Shown here in pieces: positions 1 through 12,315 of a stretch of 64,000 nt of DNA; within the stretch, counting starts at the first letter, position 1; every line of letters starts with the position of its first letter. Source of the stretch: Siphonodentalium dalli (Eukaryota; Mollusca; Scaphopoda; Gadilida; Siphonodentaliidae); NCBI GenBank assembly GCA_032622095.1, contig CP136068.1, positions 13,497,729 through 13,561,728 on the forward strand. Direction: 5' to 3'. The translations under genes were made by a program, and so were the position numbers. The notes beneath the pieces were generated by a model. It did not search any database. It saw only the letters and a list, made by a program, of their open reading frames with translations, and was not told the DNA's origin.

Positions 1-261
1 AACAGCATATACATGTATACAGGTAGGGTGGGGAGAAATACATTTCTTATCACTGCCCATATTTTGCTCCTATTTGAACCAATGTAAATCCCATACTATG
101 AGATCTATTCATCTAGTTATTTTCAAACGGTATATATTAAGAGTTGAAGTGAATTCATTTTCCTCAAAAGTAGTTACAATCAATGGAGTGATTAAAATTG
201 TGGAAAGTTTAAATGTGTAAGTAATACTAGATGTCAACAAAGAGAATGTAGTATATAAAGT

Positions 262-345
262 CGGGATCAGCATGAAAGATGTGTCCTGTAGGCTGTGCCA
301 AAATATTTCGTCATGCAAAGAGTAAGATCCAAGATGGCTTTTGGC
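262..345 (+). repeat. Fragment of pearl-like family A
   Basis: This short block matches the core unit of the family A elements at 3960, 16140 and 43740. It has the conserved run of a gatcag-type phrase, 'cctgtaggctgtgcc', 'gtcatgcaaagagtaa' and then 'ccaagatggct'. It lacks a microsatellite and a terminal hairpin, so it is a fragment. Positions 1-261 before it are AT-rich and show nothing I recognise. Confidence 0.6.
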
Positions 346-450
346 AGATACCCCGCTGGACAAAACAAGTGTCCACTTAACCGCGGTGCGGTTTGCGTTG
401 CCACTGCGGCCGAACTGCAACTACACTGTGGCTCCACTGGCTGACTGCAG

Positions 451-560
451 TTGGGCCGCAGTGTACTTGCCGTTTGGCCGTGGTGTACTTGCCATTCGGC
501 CACAGTGTAGTTGCCGTTCGGCTGCGGTGAACTTGCCGTTCGGCCGCCATGTACTTGCCA
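451..560 (+). repeat. 22-bp minisatellite, five copies
   Basis: Five consecutive 22-bp units are visible, starting ttgggccgcagtgtacttgccg and varying at a few positions. They fill exactly 110 bases. Degenerate GC-rich relatives, some inverted, extend upstream to about 360. The array is far richer in GC than its surroundings. An 86-codon frame runs through it, but that follows from the repeat and is not evidence for a protein. Positions 561-894 hold nothing I can name. Confidence 0.8.
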
Positions 561-963
561 TTTTTAGAATGATGTTGAAAAACACAAAGAGGGCATTATA
601 AATGTGGTTTGATTGAGCCCATTGTTTAAATACCGTCAGCCAGACGATCTATTATGTTTGAGATCTAATCCGTCTGGTGACAAGGTGTGATAATCTTATA
701 AGTAGTCAACGTCCTATATACTGTCATAAAATCAAGGTGTCATAATCCATCCTGATTAGAAGAGATCCACGCTGTTAATTATTAGGGGACACAGAAGTGT
801 GATGATCTCTGGCAGGAGAGTGGAGCGAAACGGTCGTGATTGCTTCGATCCTTATTAGTTCCTCTTCTGTCAGAGCGTTGAGCACGGGTGAGTCGTGTGG
901 TCGCGCCTCCGGGTGCAGCTGCCCCCGTGCTTAACGCCAGTGAGACGGTTTTGGATTAGGCTT

Positions 964-1803
964 ATGGATTTAATCCCAGACGCCGTGTTGGCCGCAGTGC
1001 AAAGAAGTCGGGTATTGGACATTGCTAACTGGAGTCTCCAGTCTAGCAGGGGATACCTGACCCTTTGCCTGGAGTTCCGGACCGAAGATGCTGGCATCCA
1101 GAAATCACAGACCCGGGACACCAACTCCAAGACTGCCTCCTGTCACCTGAGTGGGAAGAAGAAGGGGCCGCCCAAGAAAAAGACGCCTGCGAGGAAAAGA
1201 AGGGACGCCGCCAGACGAGCCAAATGGAAGAAGAGGGGGGTGACTGTTGATCTGCCAGTCACCCCTCCCCTTGTGGTTCAGCCGACGCCCAATGTCACAG
1301 CCGGCAGGTCGGAGTTGTCTGAGAGACGCCCAGACGACCCGACCTGCATGGAGACAGGCGACATCGCACCAGCTAGCAGGGACTCCGTTGATCTTCTGGA
1401 GGTCCCTGCTGTCGTCGTCGAGGCAAGCGGAACAAGGGAGCAGGAAACCACCCCTGCTGTTCCTGCCGCCTGCTTCGAGGTGGAACTGGACAGCTTGCCA
1501 CCACGGACACCGGATTACCAGAACATCCCGGTGTCCCCCAGCTCCACCACCAGCAACAACAACAGCACTCGGTCTGTTCAGTCTGTAGAAGAAACCATCC
1601 GGCTTGCAGAAAACGCCATCGCTAATGCCGATAGACGCAGTAAAGAACAATCAGAAAACTTCCAACGCTACATGAAAGAGCAAGAAGCGAAGCAAGAAGC
1701 GGAACTACAGCGTATCATCCAACAGTACCATCAGAGACATCCTTCACCTCAGTCATCAACCGAAAAACCAAATGCAAAGAATAAAAGAAAAAAGAAAAAA
1801 TAA
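964..1803 (+). CDS. Basic coiled-coil ORF, LINE ORF1-like hypothetical
   Basis: A frame open from at least 895 encodes about 279 residues from the ATG at 964. I prefer that start because the protein then begins MDLIPDAVLAAVQ, a plausible helical N-terminus. Next come a short hydrophobic stretch (WSLQSSRGYLTLCLEF), a very basic patch near residues 65-94 with a KKTPARKRRDAARR core, an acidic and Pro/Ser/Thr-rich middle, and a charged helix around residues 205-250 likely to form a coiled coil. It ends in a Lys-rich tail. A W..S...G..TL.L.F segment followed by a KK(T/S)P..RRD..RR patch resembles ORF1 nucleic-acid-binding proteins of invertebrate non-LTR retrotransposons; that is inference from memory. 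No reverse transcriptase follows. The base composition (GC-rich) differs from its AT-rich flanks, which suggests a mobile or retroposed origin. Confidence 0.45.
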   Translation: MDLIPDAVLAAVQRSRVLDIANWSLQSSRGYLTLCLEFRTEDAGIQKSQTRDTNSKTASCHLSGKKKGPPKKKTPARKRRDAARRAKWKKRGVTVDLPVTPPLVVQPTPNVTAGRSELSERRPDDPTCMETGDIAPASRDSVDLLEVPAVVVEASGTREQETTPAVPAACFEVELDSLPPRTPDYQNIPVSPSSTTSNNNSTRSVQSVEETIRLAENAIANADRRSKEQSENFQRYMKEQEAKQEAELQRIIQQYHQRHPSPQSSTEKPNAKNKRKKKK

Positions 1804-1858
1804 TCACCATCACAAAATGCTTACCATTTTTTTTTGTTTTTTTTTTTTGATTCATCTC

Positions 1859-1864
1859 AATAAA
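1859..1864 (+). promoter_or_regulatory. AATAAA polyadenylation signal
   Basis: AATAAA lies 56 bases after the stop codon of the preceding ORF, just downstream of a T-rich stretch. Its position fits a short 3' UTR for that ORF. Confidence 0.4.
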
Positions 1865-3959
1865 GGCATTAAAATGAGGGGTTAAGGAGAGGTGCCACTC
1901 GGCCCTTTCGAGAATCCCGGGCCAGCCACCCAAACTACTATCTCTCTCTCTGTGATGTTGCCAACAACAAGCTCCCTCTAGATTTGGCAGCACGTGTCTA
2001 TTTGAGAAGTAAGCATTGGAATACCATGCACAAGTGAAAGCTTCATCATTAGAGAATTGACTCATGATATTTAAGACTGATTATAAAATAAGGATTATAG
2101 TTTGTTGTCGCATCCTCCTTTGAACTGTTTGTTTGACCATGTTTAAATATTTGTTATTGTGATGTTCTGTTCTATTCTGTTCGAATAATTGTTTTTTTTA
2201 CATTAATTTGAAAAAAATTATTTGGTTTGAAATTGCACTGACTACATCCACTTTTTGGACCGCCTTTTGGAATTTTCTGCCGGCCATTGAATGTATAAAA
2301 ATCTGTGCCAGAATTTTCTTCAGAATGAAAAATAAAGAGCGTAAATATTTCAAATCTTTTCAATAGTTACTTTAAAGACAAAGCCGTGGCAGCATGCCAG
2401 TGGACCTTTAATGAAACTTGAAGAGAAAGTGACAGTAATCATATTCACTCAAACAACAGTTATGATGTAGCATACAATGTCGATTGCTACATATTCCTCG
2501 CCCCCAATTTCTGAATAATGCTGACGTAAATTCGCGCGCATCTGGCATTTGAGAGATACAGATGTGCGCAAAAATAACGGCGATTAACAAGTTCCCAATC
2601 AAGGGTTTCACTCACTTTTTTGTTGCAATATACGTAACAGTACTGTATGAATATATAACAAAATAAAATGATGCATGGTTTATACATCCATTGAATAAAA
2701 GCGACCACATGGTTCGTTTATGTGGATTTGCAATTTAATAGACCGGATATAGACTGATTGTAATTGTGCTAAATTATTCGGCTTTCCGAGAAACACCGCA
2801 CCAGCCTCAGCGCACCGCTTCCCTATTAGGCCAACATGAATAATATGCGCCTTTCCCCTATCCAGTCCGCCCCAACCCGTGCTACCCCCAACATATAGCC
2901 ATTTTATTGGTTTTGACCGTCCAATATCTCAAATAAATGTCCCACTTTATCATTTTCCATTTATTTTCGCTCGATCAATGAAACGGGAATAGACGATAAT
3001 GCACTTCCGTTGTGAAAACAAAAGTAGCGGAAGAGGTGTTTGGTGTTATTTCGAGCATATTGTAACATGACGTCATTTTCCGTGAAAAGATCAGGTGTCA
3101 ACTGAGAAAGCACATGGAAAATATTTATTTAATTGATTAAATGAATTTAATTTTTGATAATTTGTCATAAATATGTATATAATTCAGATATCTATAATTC
3201 AATTGAATGACAGTTAAAATTATTTATCCAAAGTTTTAGATACTTAGTGTCAAGGTTGGTCTAAAATTAGGTATTTTGTTTGTTCGATAAAAAGTCAAAA
3301 TTCTCGTTAGTTTCATTGTGAATATCAGCCAAAGGTAATAATAAAATGACAACTTCAGCACCAAAGACCACAAAGCTCACCAATGGTCTGTACATGCTAC
3401 ATGTTTCAATTTCATTAATTCTAAACACATTCCCGCAATTTAACCTGAGTTGGCCAAGTATATCAACATAATTTGGTACATTTCTTATGCAATAGTAAAC
3501 GTATAGTAAATAAGGCTACTCAGTTCACCATGTCACCGTATCAGACTTTAAGGTGAAGTTTTTGGGCATTTTTCTTCGCTTCAAACGTTCTGAACGTGAA
3601 CCCGTGATTGCGAGTGTAGGACAACAAAAAGTTGGGAATTTCCAAGTGTTGATAAATTTCCATAAATATCAACCAATTAGAAAGAGGGTCATATTTCACC
3701 ACTATCAATGGCGAATCAGGCCATATTCATGGTTTCATCAGACAGATTTCTATCAGGTTTATATCGGCATTCTACAGCATTGTACATGGTAAGGAGGGTT
3801 TCTATCACTTTTGGAAGTAGAAATATACACGACAATACCGTTTACCCGACCATAATCATTGCCAGAGTCAGAAATTCAATGGTGATGGCTGTACTATGCG
3901 GAATAGCGACATACCCTTAGGGATGTATATTAGGTATATTTTGAAATATTTTTTCTACA
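1865..3959. other. Unassigned AT-rich DNA
   Basis: No gene or repeat family could be recognised. On the minus strand 2408-2611 is a 67-codon frame ending in a Cys-rich stretch (ICSNRHCMLHHNCC), but it has no ATG at its head and no clear splice acceptor, so it is not called. Forward frames at 3553-3920 show no domain. Confidence 0.5.
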
Positions 3960-5055
3960 AGCTCCCCATGCGTATGCCGATTGATCCAAATTTGAAATCC
4001 AAGATGGCTGCTGGTGGCCAAGTTTTCAAAAAAAATTGGTAAATTTGGGAGGCAATCATCTGGAGGTCACCCCAAAGACCCATATGAAGTTTGGTGATGA
4101 ACGGATGAGAGATGTGATCTGTAGGGTGTGCCGACGGATTTAGTCATGCAAAGAGCAAAATCCAAGATGGCCACTTGCGGGCATGTTTTCCGATGAAATT
4201 CTAAAAACAAATTTATAACTCTCATTTAGTGGTCACCCAGAAGATTCGTATAAAGTTTGGTGACGATCGTAAGAGTGATATGGCCTGTGAGGATTTAGTC
4301 ATGCAATTAGTAGAATTCAAGATGGCCACTGGCGACCATGTTCTTTGAAAATAAAAAAATATTCGATGGCTCCCATCTAGTGGTCACCAACACGATCCAA
4401 ATGACGTTTGGTGTGTTTGGATGAGGGATATGGATGTGGAATATGCAAAGAGTAAAATCCTAAATGGCTGCTGACAGCCATGTTTTTCATCGAATTTTTT
4501 CTTAAAAATCGATAGCTCCCATTTAGAGGTGATCCTAAACATGACTGTAAATTCTCAAACAATTCTCCAATAAATTCGGGCTGCAGGTTGTGCCAATGCT
4601 TACAAATTTGAAAATCAAGATGGCTGCTGGTGGCCATGTTTTTTAATGAATTTGGAAAAAATTGATAGCTCCCATCTAGAGGTCACCCCGAAGATCCATT
4701 GGAAGTTTGGTGATGATCGGATGAAGGATATAGCCTGTAGGGTGAGCCGAAGGATTTAGTCATGCCTTGTAAATACGACGGCTCCCAATTTTCAGAACAA
4801 TTATCCAAAAAATGCGGGGCCTTGCGAGCTGCAGGGTGTGCCGAAGGATTCAAATTTGAAAAAATCGATGACTCCCATCTAGAGGTCACCACGAAGATCC
4901 ATATCAGGTTTGGTGATGATCTGATGAGATATGTGACCTGCAGTGTGTGCTAAAGGAAATTGTTGACAGATCACGTATGGACAGCTGCACACACGGACGA
5001 CTAACACCAATCCATGGTAATAGTTCAAACTTTGTCAATTAAGTTGACCTAAAAT
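3960..5055 (+). mobile_element. Pearl-like family A element
   Basis: At least five core units of about 150-165 bp follow each other. Each has an AAGATGGC...GGCCATGTT near-palindrome, a phrase like 'gatagctcccatctagaggtcacc', and 'tttggtgatgatcggatga...cctgtagggtg'. The array ends in a short ACAC/GGACG microsatellite (about 4986-5005) and an imperfect hairpin, tagttcaaacttt...aagttgacctaaaa, near 5020-5055. Family A copies at 18215 and 44470 end the same way. Core repeats plus microsatellite plus terminal hairpin is the plan of pearl/HINE-type non-autonomous rolling-circle elements. No protein is encoded. Confidence 0.65.
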
Positions 5056-5770
5056 ACTTGTTGTGTACTAACTTTTAATGTATAATGGCCAATTCATGAA
5101 AGAATTTATTGCACTAACAGCATAACACAATCAGCCGCATATAATATAATATTGTTTTTACCCAAAATATGTAGATCCTAATAAGTATCTTGGGCACTGA
5201 ATGAACTAATGATTATATATTTTTTGCTTGCAAGATCCTAGAAGAATTTAAAATAAATCGGTATGAAGTACCTACAATATGCGCACAGTCAAACCTGACA
5301 GGTTCAACTTCCGACTGACCATGTGACAGTCCTTTCTCTATAAATTTGATGAAAGGTAAGTCTGTAGTCTTTTTAATTTCTTCCTTCTTGTGTTTTTTTA
5401 AATAGTATTATATCTCCGTCAAGAGATATCTTGGACACTGAATGAACTAATGGTTATAATTAGAATTCTTGAATAGGAGGAGGCCACAGGGCAGATAATC
5501 AGACAAAGCCTATGAAACCCACCTGCTGTAGCAGAAAAGATTTGCATCCTGTAACTAAAAGTTTCCTTGGAAGTTGGTAGACATGTGTAAAGATAGACCC
5601 TTGTGTCCCATACGCAGTAGCTCAGATAAATCCAAAAGCAACTGAGCCTCTGAAAAGGAACAGCACGTTCTTCATGTGCCCTAATGTTCACAGAGAGAAG
5701 GTATGTAGGATAATAGGCAAGGAAGATAACTTATTCATGCATGCATGGCCCTAATAAGATAAAGTGACCT

Positions 5771-5810
<40 letters not shown>

Positions 5811-6329
5811 CTGAGGATGAAGCAGTACTCGAACACAATCCAGGACATGTTGACCGTAGCAAACCTATGAGAAAACAATGATTAATTCCCCCAGGGAGCT
5901 ATATGTCAAAGGGGGAGGAACCACCAGAGGCAAGATAGGAGAAGCCTATTGGTCACAGACCAATTGGGCTCCAGGGATACACCATGCAAACATTTACAGG
6001 GAGTTGTGCAGATTTTGTCCAGAACACTGGGAATAATGCCCATTGAAGCAGCTGATTGAAGGAAAAGCATACACATAAGAGATGTAGAGAGTCCACAAAG
6101 CCAAGTAACTGGAAATTGAATTGTATTCTCAACAAGTAGATTAACAGATACATGGAATGGATCTGCCTGAACATTCTGGCGACCTGTGATGTAACTATAA
6201 TGTTAAGATAAATATTGTAAGAGAAACAGACTGGACACTGCCAGTGTTTGATGGAACACTGAGGATCCTAGGATCCGTAGAACCTTACACGACACTGATG
6301 TGAGAAGGTGGAGAATGCTCACCCCCAAC
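5056..6329. other. Decayed DNA, possibly an old element
   Basis: A phrase near 'tcttggrcactgaatgaactaatg' occurs at about 5188 and again at 5430. A segment near 5460-5590 shows weak resemblance to 7500-7640, so an old repeated element may underlie 5.1-8.7 kb. Minus-strand frames here (for example 5953-6174) have no motif I recognise. The stretch continues at 7209 beyond a hAT insertion. Confidence 0.35.
5772..5816. repeat. Poly(C) tract, 45 bases
   Basis: An uninterrupted run of 45 cytosines is visible. On the minus strand this is a G tract able to form a quadruplex. Its true length is uncertain because such runs are error-prone in sequencing. Confidence 0.85.
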
Positions 6330-7208
6330 CAGGCCTCAGCTCACAAGGCGACTCGGGCGAGATTGTCGCCTTACTGTTGCCCTATCGTCGCTCAAAGGCG
6401 AAATCGAATTCGCCTTATATTTTAGGAAATTTTTTTTTTTTTTTATAGTTTTTTCCCCCCAGACATGTCCGCATATAGATGAATTGTGGCGGCCATCCCA
6501 AAAAGAAACAGACGATGCCGAGACAAAGACCCAAGTGTTTAAAATAAAAAATAAAATATGACCTATTGTTTTGTGTTGTTATTCAGTCGCGTTTGTTCCC
6601 TTTGCGGTAATGAATGTTAATCACAAATGTTTTGACACGCTGAAAACACGATGAGATGTTCGCATCTGTGTTGTTACTGACCATCGTGAGTGTCACAAAT
6701 AAATGTTTTAATTAACTTAACAGACCGCCGTCCCGCTTTTCAGATATAAAACAATTACAACATTATCAGAGTATGTACCAGTCGCTTCGGAAGTTCGTTT
6801 CGGTAACGCGTCGCACTTTTTGAAGGGACCGCATCCCACTTTTTGAAGAGACCACTTCCGTAAATAAATGTCAAGTTTATTGCTTTAATCGGATTATACC
6901 AGTGATGTTGGCATTAATTAAGAGAGGCCATTAATTAATAAAAGCTTTAGCAATAAAACTAAAAGCTTTTGTAGTTTTATTTCTTATTTTATCTTTTTAA
7001 ATTTTGTTATTGATGTTATAAAATAAAGCGATATTTGATTTGGTAGTCTCCACTTCTCCCTGAAGTCTGTCTGTATTGGTATGCGCGCAGAATCCGTTCG
7101 GATGTATAAACGTGTGGGAGAAGTCTCCCTAAATCTCCTGAAGTCTCCCTTAATTTCCTGGAGGGAGACTTCAAGTCTCCCTGTTCTGAACCCCTAGGCT
7201 GAGGCCTG
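6330..7208. mobile_element. Non-autonomous hAT element (879 bp)
   Basis: The element starts CAGGCCTCAGC and ends GCTGAGGCCTG, giving terminal inverted repeats of about 11 bp. It is flanked by a perfect 8-bp direct repeat, CCCCCAAC, at 6322-6329 and 7209-7216. An 8-bp duplication with CAGG-type ends is diagnostic of hAT. Subterminal clusters differ at the two ends: 'ggcga'/'tcgcc' words on the left and 'agtctccct' words on the right. No transposase frame is present, so it must have been moved in trans. Confidence 0.88.
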
Positions 7209-9039
7209 CCCCCAACCATGAAAACTAGAGTCGGGTTAGCATGATCAGAACCCAGGGATTGAAGACCATACCCGAACAGAGTAGAGAAGGAGGATTGACT
7301 GAGACACCTGCTGATGGAGAGGGACTGAATCACACAATCCATGACGTAAAATCTGATGAGAATTAGAATCACGATTTTAAGTGTATTCTCGTAAAAGCAG
7401 CTCAATCACTGAATAAATGCGCAATTGTGATCATCACAAATTGGAACAGATTTGAAGGCCTATAATTCTAAGACTTGTCTCCACAACACCTTGAAAACCC
7501 AGTCGGAACATGAAGGGAGGTGAGAGAATGGAGGTGACTAATTTGTAGTCTTGAGTAATTGGACGTGGCAGGCAATCAGTCGGACAAAGGAAACCTCAGA
7601 GACTGAGAGAAGGCAGGGAATGAGAACCCAGAAATCAAATTCTCTGAAATGAGAAGATGAGATGATCCCGATAGGAGTCTTGTGTGAAGAGTTACTGCTC
7701 CTTTGAGGAAATTCCCTTCTGAGTGGTATTCCATGTTTTGGATGAGGGCGTGTTTAAAGTTAGTAGTGATGGCAAAACGACATTGTGAGCTATGTAACAA
7801 GCCTCAGCAATCTTGTGGAATAATAATGCATTAAGGTTGCCTGATGTCGAGAGCTGGGTGGACCGAGCATGTCCCAATATCCGAGAGACGATTGTTTGTC
7901 AAATCTGACCCATCGGTATCTGGTAAGAAGACAAAGCTTGACTGGACTCCTGGTCTTTTTGGGGAAAAGATGAAAATGTGGTGACATGACCGGATTGTGA
8001 GGACCACCGTGGTTAGCTTGTATTAATTGTCATCACTGACAACACTGCGAGGCAGTGAGTTAATTCTCACCCAGCCGGCAGTTTACTGTGAGTTTCCATA
8101 CCACAGCGGCTTGGTCGCTTCTAACAATGTGAAATTTTTGGGTGGTACACTATGTAAATCTCATGCAAGGGTGCAATCCCTGAGCAAGGTCGCTTTGATT
8201 TAGTCAGCGTCACACAAATCATGAAAGTTAGCTTTATCATACCTGTCAGAATCAGATCCCACCAGGGCAGTGCCTACAATGGCTGCAGCTGGTTCATTGG
8301 TTGGCTTGTACAAATCACGGAGGTAACATTGTACAAAAAATCAGTTTAATGATCATGTCTTGTCTGCAACAGGTAACTATGGGGTAGCCATAGCAAGAAA
8401 AGGTTCTCAAAACCTGTATGTGCCGCGATAGAATCTGAATGAACCCGGATTGACTGAGGCAGGACCATCAGTGCCCATCTCTGCTTCTCTGTGAAGGTTG
8501 TGGAGACTGCGACTATAAATAGAGGAGGCATTACCACCAACCGAGTCTACATGGCAGGCTTTACAGAGTTGGTAGAAAAAGGTGCCAAGCGTTATTGTTT
8601 CATCCTGATATGGAGGCCCTATCCAGTCCTTTGACTGTGAAAAACAGGTGTACTGAGGATCGCGTGTCACGTTTTAAGTTTGCTAGCGCAATTATATTAT
8701 GGAAGTTGTTGTTGACAAATTGAAAAATAATATGTTATCGTAAACAAAAACAATTTGTTTATTAAACCATAGTATTATGCCATTCGAATAGCGGCTGGCA
8801 CAAAAGATAAATGAATTGAAATCCTGCACCGCAATGCATGTACAATGTATGCTCGAATTCCAAAAAGTTCTAAATCATACTCAGGGTCAATGTTGTTGAC
8901 ATTCAGGCTCAGTTGTAGCGATGAATAGAGATATTCGGTGCTAGACCCAGTTTTAAATTAACAACAATGGTGTAGTGCGCATGTTTTCCTAGGTGCTGTT
9001 AGTATTGTGCTGGTTATGCATGCACTATGGTGCGCAAGT
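7209..9039. other. Continuation of decayed DNA
   Basis: The sequence resumes after the hAT insertion with the duplicated CCCCCAAC. Minus-strand frames around 7576-7877 and 8407-8670 (the latter with phrases such as GTFFYQLCKACHVDS) may be remains of an old coding sequence. None carries a motif that lets me name it. Confidence 0.3.
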
Positions 9040-9452
9040 GGTAGCGGACAGAGTTTTCTAAGTCAAAATAAGTCGAAAATGAAGTGTAATGTTACGAAAA
9101 ACAGTCTGAGCCAATCCCTAGCCCCATCATGTGGAGAGGGTATTGTGAGAAGCATGTATACCAAAAATTATTGAAATCGGTTCATATTTGTTAAAGTTAT
9201 TAAGTCGGACATAATTTTCTAAGTCAAAATAAGTCGAAAATGAGGCGTAACTTAAAAAAAAAGTCGGACCGAACCGCAATTAGTATCATGTGGAGAGGCA
9301 GTCCTAAGGAGATTGCATACATAAATTTATTGAAATCGGTTCAAAGTTGTTCGAGTTATGAGGACGGACAGACAAACGGACGGAGAAAGCGTGACAGACG
9401 TAGTCAATCCAGTATACCCCCCATTTTCTTCGAAAGTGGGGGTATAATAAAT
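9040..9452 (+). mobile_element. Pearl-like family D element
   Basis: Two core units start 'ttttctaagtcaaaataag' at 9054 and 9215, a period of 161 bp. A GGACGGACAGACAAACGG microsatellite follows at 9362. The element ends in a hairpin at 9413-9446, whose arms TATACCCCC and GGGGGTATA enclose a second stem around TTCG. Family C ends with a nearly identical hairpin. No coding capacity. Confidence 0.7.
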
Positions 9453-9551
9453 AAAATGTGTTATAAGGAACATACATTTAGCATTTTAATCTGAAGAGCA
9501 AATGTGGGCATGTATCAATTAAGTGTTAGTTAAACACACATGGACCAGTAC

Positions 9552-9668
9552 CTTTACTACTATTATCTTGGTTCTTGGTCTTGCTACACCATATCATTAT
9601 GAGGAAACTAATGATCAATACAATTTCACAAATGCACATGATAGCAATTATATCACCAGCAGACATTC
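9552..9668 (-). CDS. Internal exon encoding a transmembrane segment
   Basis: On the minus strand a pyrimidine-rich acceptor (tttcctcctccacag) precedes 117 bases that are open in one frame. The exon ends AAAG followed by a gtactg donor. It enters and leaves in phase 1, so it is a symmetrical 1-1 exon. The translation has about 20 hydrophobic residues (DIIAIMCICEIVLIISFLIM) followed by WCSKTKNQ, a charged stop-transfer sequence. This is typical of the membrane-crossing exon of a single-pass receptor. The partner exons were not found, so the gene is not identified. The exon at 58706-58810 has the same strand, phases and donor style. Confidence 0.5.
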
Positions 9669-10439
9669 CTGTGGAGGAGGAAACATAATATTAGACATAT
9701 TAAAATATCCTACATGTACGTTGTATTTATTGCAATACCTCAAACAATACAAACGTAGAAACTTCAATGATCAATGTTACACATACATGTATAAACTAAA
9801 ACTGTTAAAGATGATTTCTATACCCACTGCGTGCGGGTGTCACCCCATCTTTTGATATGCAGGATTCAGGCCATTTTCAAGTGGTACCCAGGATTCATAC
9901 CCATCCGTTAACTGGCAGTGAGGAATCATATGGCCAAATTTACCGGTATTCGGGATTCAACAAAAGGTGGGTACGCCAGGGTGGCCAGGAAAAAATCCAG
10001 GATACAAGGTTGAATTTTTTGTTTTTTAATTTTTGGGTCCCATCACCCCGGCAATGACAAATTTTTTTCCTTTTAGATCTTGGACACCCTCACCTCCAGC
10101 ACATGTTTTTTTTCAAGGGCAATTGGGGACCCACCCCCACAGTTTGATGATAAACAGTGAAAATAGCAGTATAAGGCAGACAGAGGGTCTGAAATGTTTT
10201 AAATATCCAATATTTATCCGACATGCATCTCTTAAATATAAGGATAAGTATACTTATAATGTTTTGCGAACTCACTGTATGAATGTCCTGATTTCCATCC
10301 CCATACAAATGACAGTTGAGAAGATGTAATTGTCGAGGCTGTGGAATGTGATTGCCAAAAAAACTCCCTTTTCCCATATCTAGACAACATCCATGAGATT
10401 CCTGATATCACAGAGATGATTACGTATATGTTTGGTGGT
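9669..10439. other. Unassigned sequence, probable intron and old repeat
   Basis: The sequence upstream (in minus-strand terms) of the transmembrane exon shows no further convincing exon. Around 9860-10100, phrases such as 'caggattcaggccattttcaa' and 'ggattcatacccatccg' look like decayed repeat. No gene supported. Confidence 0.35.
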
Positions 10440-12315
10440 AATCGGCCACTAACCAAACTCTTATCAAATTTAGCGCCTTCCCCATCTCTCATCCAAGCGA
10501 CCTCCATTTAAATCACACAATTAAATTTCACTTATCATGGGGAAGAATATGTATTAATTTGGAGGAAATGGGTGTTTAAATATATATTGGTGCCCTCTGT
10601 GCATGCACTTCTGACCTGAACAACACCATATCATGGAGATTATATTGTATCAGTTTGGGGAAATCCCCATTTTTTGCACCTGACACAAACAGCGTCTTTT
10701 TAGAAAAATTTTAACCCACACCATTATCTTGCTTATAATAAGTTACACCTATTAGTCCCATTTGGTGCCATAAAGATGGTCCACATGAAGGTATATGTGA
10801 CACAGACAGACCCAACATTCACAAATGTAGGCACCAACCTTGGCGTCTTCCACGGGTCCACACAATTTGATTCCTCTTATCATTGAAGAAATAAGTGTAT
10901 GAATTTTTGGAAATTTGAGCTTAACATATTTCTATAGATGTTGTCCCTCCCCGCTCTTTCCAGGTTGACTCAAGTGGTGCCACTATGAGATCTCTTCTCA
11001 TTATGAAGATGAATATATATATAAAATTTGAGGAAATCAACAATAAACAAGTTTGTATCAAATATAGGTCCCCGCATCTCTTAAACAAACGTCGCATATG
11101 GCGTATTTTAACCACACAATTAAGACTACTGATATCATGGAGATTATTATGTATAAGTTTGGTGGAATAGAATTTGTATCCATCTGGTGGAAATGGGTGC
11201 TGAAAACAGTTTTATAAATTTTGGCATCCATCTCCCCTTCATTCCACCCCTGAATTAAATGGCACCACTTTTGTCATCTTTATATCACACGCCACTTATG
11301 ACAGCTTCAAGACACACCGTTACGCTCCTGATGTCATAAAGATGATAATGCATAAGTTTGGTGAAAATCAGCGACCAAATACATCCTTATTAAATTAAGT
11401 GCCCCCTCCCTCTTTCATCCAAACGGCACCAACTTGGCATCTTCACATCACACAATTAATTTCTCGTATCATGGAGAAGAATGTGTTTCAATTTGGTGGA
11501 ATTTGGCACTGAAAAGTTTGATAAATTTTGATGCCCCCTATCCCCTTCCGTGCACCCCTGACACAAAAGGTGCCACTTTTCCATCTTTACATCACACGAT
11601 TAGATTTTTAGAATCATGGAGAAAGAATGTGTATCAATTTGTTGGAAATCGGCCTTAAAAAGTTTTATCAATTTTGTTGCACCTCTCCCCTTCCTTGCAC
11701 CCCTGACTCAAATGGCTCCAATTTTACCATATTTAAATTACACCATTAGATTTTTTGTATTTTGGAAAAGAATGGGTATCAATTTGGTGGAAATCGGCGT
11801 AGAATCATGGAGAAGAATGTGTATCAATTTGTTGGAAATTGGCCTTAAAAAGTTTTATCAATTTTGGTACCCCTCTCCCTTCTGTGCACACCTGGGCGCC
11901 ACTTTTGCCATCTTGAAATAACACGATTAGATTCCTCATTTCATGGAGAAGAATGTGTATCAATTTTGTGGAAATCGGCGTTAAACAGGTTTATCAATTC
12001 TTGTGCCCGTCTCCCCTTCCATGCACCCCTGACTCAAATGGCGCTACTTATGACATATATAAACCACACCATTAGATTCCTCATATCATGGAGATGATTA
12101 TGTAAAAGTTTGTGGAAATCAGCGATAATTTTTTCTCTCCCCTTCCCTTTTGTGCCCTTGTCAACAACAGCGTCACTTTAGAAAATTCTAACCCACACCA
12201 TTATCTTTCTCGTAAAAAAAAGTACCCCAAACAGACCCCTCTGTTAACTAGAGGGTCCCCTGTGAATTTCTATAGAACACAGACAGACAAACATTCACAA
12301 ATATATATATAGATG
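10440..12315 (+). repeat. Tandem array, family E (period about 146 bp)
   Basis: A unit with 'atcatggagaagaatgtgta', 'tcaatttggtggaaatcggc', 'ccctctccccttcc.tgcacccctgac' and 'ggcgccacttttgccatctt..atcacac' recurs at about 11468, 11612, 11758, 11938 and 12085. More diverged units reach back to about 10500. The array ends with 'cacagacagacaaacattcac' and an (AT)n run near 12280-12312. The GACA microsatellite at the end links it to the other modular families, but I see no terminal hairpin. Short forward frames are by-products of the repeat. Confidence 0.7.

Noticed and set aside
1105-1650. 181-codon minus-strand frame opposite the coiled-coil ORF
   Set aside because: It is the antisense shadow of a GC-rich coding region; the forward frame has the compositional and domain features.
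2408-2611. Small secreted Cys-rich peptide on the minus strand
   Set aside because: The frame lacks an ATG, its 'signal peptide' would start at GTG, and no acceptor of good quality precedes the Cys-rich part.
5953-8670. Possible old retrotransposon coding region on the minus strand
   Set aside because: Some frames look protein-like, but I found no reverse transcriptase, integrase or recombinase motif, so it is left unassigned.
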